The notes under the pieces are model-generated. The model was not told where the DNA came from. It ran no database searches and worked only from the letters and a program-made list of their open reading frames with translations. A stretch of DNA of 15,794 bases from Verrucomicrobiota bacterium (GTDB lineage: Bacteria > Verrucomicrobiota > Verrucomicrobiia > Limisphaerales > UBA9464), in contig JANXMD010000620.1 in NCBI GenBank assembly GCA_025354845.1, positions 1-15,794 of the forward strand, read 5' to 3'. The translations under genes were made by a program, and so were the position numbers. The first letter of the stretch is position 1; every line of letters starts with the position of its first letter. Shown piece after piece: positions 14,331 through 15,794 of this stretch.

Positions 14331-14356
14331 GGGACGATGTGGAGAACGTCCGTCCC
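14331..14356. repeat. small inverted repeat between convergent genes
   Basis: GGGACG (14331-14336) and CGTCCC (14351-14356) form a perfect 6-bp stem with a 14-base loop, followed on the plus strand by a pyrimidine-rich CTCTCGTTCC. It could slow or stop transcription from sua5, but there is no true T-run, so terminator function is only a possibility. Confidence 0.25.
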
Positions 14357-14380
14357 TCTCGTTCCAAAGGCTCGCGGTTC

Positions 14381-14408
14381 GTGAGAATCGGTGAAATCCG
14401 TGTCTCAC
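14381..14408. repeat. inverted repeat spanning the sigma-factor stop codon
   Basis: GTGAGA (14381-14386) and TCTCAC (14403-14408) pair perfectly around a 16-base loop, and the right arm includes the sigma-factor stop codon (14405-14407). The loop contains GGTGAAATCCGTG, which resembles the GTGAAATTCGTG-type strings that accompany the CGCAGAGA repeats in other genomes, as far as I recall. It may be a terminator-like hairpin for the minus-strand gene or part of a repeat element. Confidence 0.3.
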
Positions 14409-15154
14409 CCGGTCAGCGCCGCGAGCAGAGATCGCAGCTCGTCGGCGACCTGTGCGGGATCCACCAGGGTCTGGGCGATTTCTTCGCGGAGTAGCGTGCG
14501 ATACCGCTGACGCAACCGATGCACCGCCACACGCACCGCGCCTTCACTCCATCCCAGTGCCTCGGCGGCCTCGGAGTACGGGATCGCCGACTCGTTGAAG
14601 GTCAGAAACCCTTTGGTGTGTTTAAACAACTCGGATTTGCCGTCCGCGGTGCACTCGTCGCGCAATCGGTGAACCACCCTCTCAAAAAGAGCCAACGCCC
14701 AGTGTCGATCGAATTCGCGCTCGGGATTGGCGCTCGGATCCGCGGGTTCGAGCTGGAATCGCGTCTCTGCATCCTGCCAGTTGAGCGAGAATACCGTTCG
14801 ATCACCGCCGCGCCTTTGGCGACTCGCCCGGTCCCGCTGGTTGGCCATGAAGTGCTTCATAGAGGCCAACAGGAAGGCGCGAAACCGGCCGCGATCGGCA
14901 CTGAGGTGCTCGAGATCGTTCTGTTCCACGAAACGCTCAAAATACCCCTGCACAAGATCCTCCGCATCCTCTCGCGACGCCACCCGACGCCGGACATAGC
15001 AATAGAGCGGATACCAATAGGTCTCACACAACTCCGCCAGGGCCCGCGCCGACTGCGGCGAGGAGCGCTGTCCCGCCTGCACGACGACGGTCCACCGGGT
15101 GGTGGCGAAGTAGTCGCCGCGCGGTGCGCCGGGACTGGAATCTGCTGAGGTCAT
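14405..15154 (-). CDS. ECF-type RNA polymerase sigma factor (sigma-70 family)
   Basis: The 249-residue protein starts at the ATG at 15154, which overlaps the upstream stop by four bases (ATGA). Sigma region 2 spans ~35-110: LCETYWYPLYCYVRRR (42-57), then AEDLVQGYFERFV (64-76), equivalent to the core-binding and -10 recognition helices, then FLLASMKHFMANQRDR (94-109). Region 4 spans ~185-230: IPYSEAAEALGWSEGAVRVA (191-210) is the -35 helix-turn-helix, followed by HRLRQRYR (212-219). The N-terminal FATTRWTVVV and the TLVDPAQVADELRSLLAAL-type tail are characteristic of a sigma group that is abundant in PVC bacteria and Acidobacteria. It directs RNA polymerase to an alternative promoter set. No classical anti-sigma factor is adjacent; the coupled upstream protein is the only neighbour that could regulate it. 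The ~70-residue linker between regions 2 and 4 is longer than in minimal ECF factors. Confidence 0.9.
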   Translation of the reverse strand: MTSADSSPGAPRGDYFATTRWTVVVQAGQRSSPQSARALAELCETYWYPLYCYVRRRVASREDAEDLVQGYFERFVEQNDLEHLSADRGRFRAFLLASMKHFMANQRDRASRQRRGGDRTVFSLNWQDAETRFQLEPADPSANPEREFDRHWALALFERVVHRLRDECTADGKSELFKHTKGFLTFNESAIPYSEAAEALGWSEGAVRVAVHRLRQRYRTLLREEIAQTLVDPAQVADELRSLLAALTG

Positions 15155-15794
15155 CGGGAGAGGCGCTTGATCTGCAGGACGGTGCCTTCGGGGCTGATCT
15201 TCACGATTCGCATCAGGCCCGTTCCGCCGTCGCGGGTCTGGAACGCGTAGTCGGCGGGAAAGGTTGTCGGTTTGATTTCCGACGCCAGAATGCCCGCGGT
15301 CTGCAGCCTGAGTTGGAGCTCCCGTGCGGAGCTCAGCTCCCAGTCCCCGGGCTGGATCGGCACTGTTTTCAACCCGATGGCATCGAGATGATCGTGTGAA
15401 TGCATCAAGTCGTAGCCGTGGGTTTGCATGTACTCGATGGTCGCGCCAATCGTGGCGGCGGGGTTTCCGCTCTGGTCTCCCAAAGTGGAAGGCAGGTCTC
15501 CGAAGTTTGCGTTATCCAGATCGAGGAGTGCTGGGAATTGAACTTCAACCACGGTGGGACCCTGCATGGGTGTGGGTTCGGGTGGAGCGACGGTGCGGGT
15601 TCCCTGAATTACGTTTTGGAACTCGACCCAGTAGTGCCTGCGGACCGCCATTTGAAAGCCGCGAATCTCGCGGAGCGGCGCGTCGAATTCCGAAAACAAG
15701 GTGGTCGTGGTGCCGGCGGCTGGGGATTGTCCATCGCCGTGAATTGGGTGGAGAATTGACCCGCTCGTTCCAAGGGTGCGAATCGAGGAATCCA
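15151..15794 (-). CDS. C-terminal part of a large uncharacterised protein coupled to the ECF sigma factor (5' end outside window)
   Basis: The frame is open from the right edge (15792) to the TGA at 15151-15153, giving at least 213 residues. A TTG at 15699 could be read as a start, but the open frame before it is in-family in character, so I treat the gene as truncated by the window. Residues ~31-62 of the visible part (EFDAPLREIRGFQMAVRRHY, then WVEFQNV) look like an Ig- or beta-sandwich-like strand pattern. From memory, similar 'IReFQ...R.y.WveFrNV' strings occur at the C-termini of large membrane or secreted proteins encoded beside ECF sigma factors in Verrucomicrobiota. A second segment, ending FPADYAFQTRDGGTGLMRI, also matches such tails. 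The central portion carries HSHDHLDAIGLKT. No membrane segment lies in the visible part. It may be a sensor or anti-sigma-like partner; this is inference from gene order only. Confidence 0.5.
   Translation of the reverse strand, partial: DSSIRTLGTSGSILHPIHGDGQSPAAGTTTTLFSEFDAPLREIRGFQMAVRRHYWVEFQNVIQGTRTVAPPEPTPMQGPTVVEVQFPALLDLDNANFGDLPSTLGDQSGNPAATIGATIEYMQTHGYDLMHSHDHLDAIGLKTVPIQPGDWELSSARELQLRLQTAGILASEIKPTTFPADYAFQTRDGGTGLMRIVKISPEGTVLQIKRLSR

Noticed and set aside
1..15794. CRISPR array, tRNA, rRNA, insertion sequence or prophage
   Set aside because: No regularly spaced identical repeats, cloverleaf with CCA-type end, rRNA signature, transposase or terminal inverted repeats were found by eye.

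Overview
The window is one contiguous piece of a GC-rich bacterial chromosome, densely coded, with no gene-free stretch longer than about 150 bases and no tRNA, rRNA, CRISPR array or insertion sequence that I could find. The style points to Verrucomicrobiota, or more broadly the PVC superphylum. The evidence is an ECF-type sigma factor of the 'ATTRWTVV' kind, a large envelope-type protein translationally coupled to it, a membrane-anchored spermidine-synthase-like protein, and few recognisable Shine-Dalgarno sequences. This lineage call is inference from sequence style, not from a search.

Region 1 (1-4092) is the edge of a polysaccharide locus. It holds the C-terminal end of a GT4 glycosyltransferase (+), a Wzy/O-antigen-ligase-like polymerase and a full-length GT4 glycosyltransferase (both -, read glycosyltransferase then polymerase, 20 bp apart), and a divergent FkbM-type methyltransferase (+). 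Together they suggest synthesis, polymerisation and methyl decoration of a surface or secreted glycan.

Region 2 (13125 down to 4089, all -) is a run of seven co-directional genes: trpD, a polytopic membrane protein fused to a spermidine-synthase-like domain, an HD-domain hydrolase, a UvrD/PcrA helicase, a tRNA-dihydrouridine synthase, an Lrp/AsnC regulator and a STAS-domain protein. trpD and the membrane protein overlap by ATGA; the helicase and dus overlap by TGATG. The products are housekeeping and do not form one obvious pathway. The last gene converges on the FkbM gene, and the two stop codons share a TTAA.

Region 3 (13126-15794) has the Sua5-type threonylcarbamoyl-AMP synthase (+), divergent from trpD. 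A 147-bp spacer follows, with a degenerate 8-mer tandem repeat and two small inverted repeats. After it comes a minus-strand pair entering from the right edge: the C-terminal part of a larger protein and, overlapping it by ATGA, the ECF sigma factor.

I do not see an unmistakably new multi-gene system. The most interesting single signal is the C-terminus of the UvrD-like helicase: an acidic tail ending in Asp-Asp-Met-Pro-Phe, which closely resembles the protein-binding tip of single-stranded DNA-binding protein (SSB). Next come the membrane/spermidine-synthase-like fusion, which lacks the usual catalytic aspartate, the PDE-like HD hydrolase, and the coupled sigma-factor pair.
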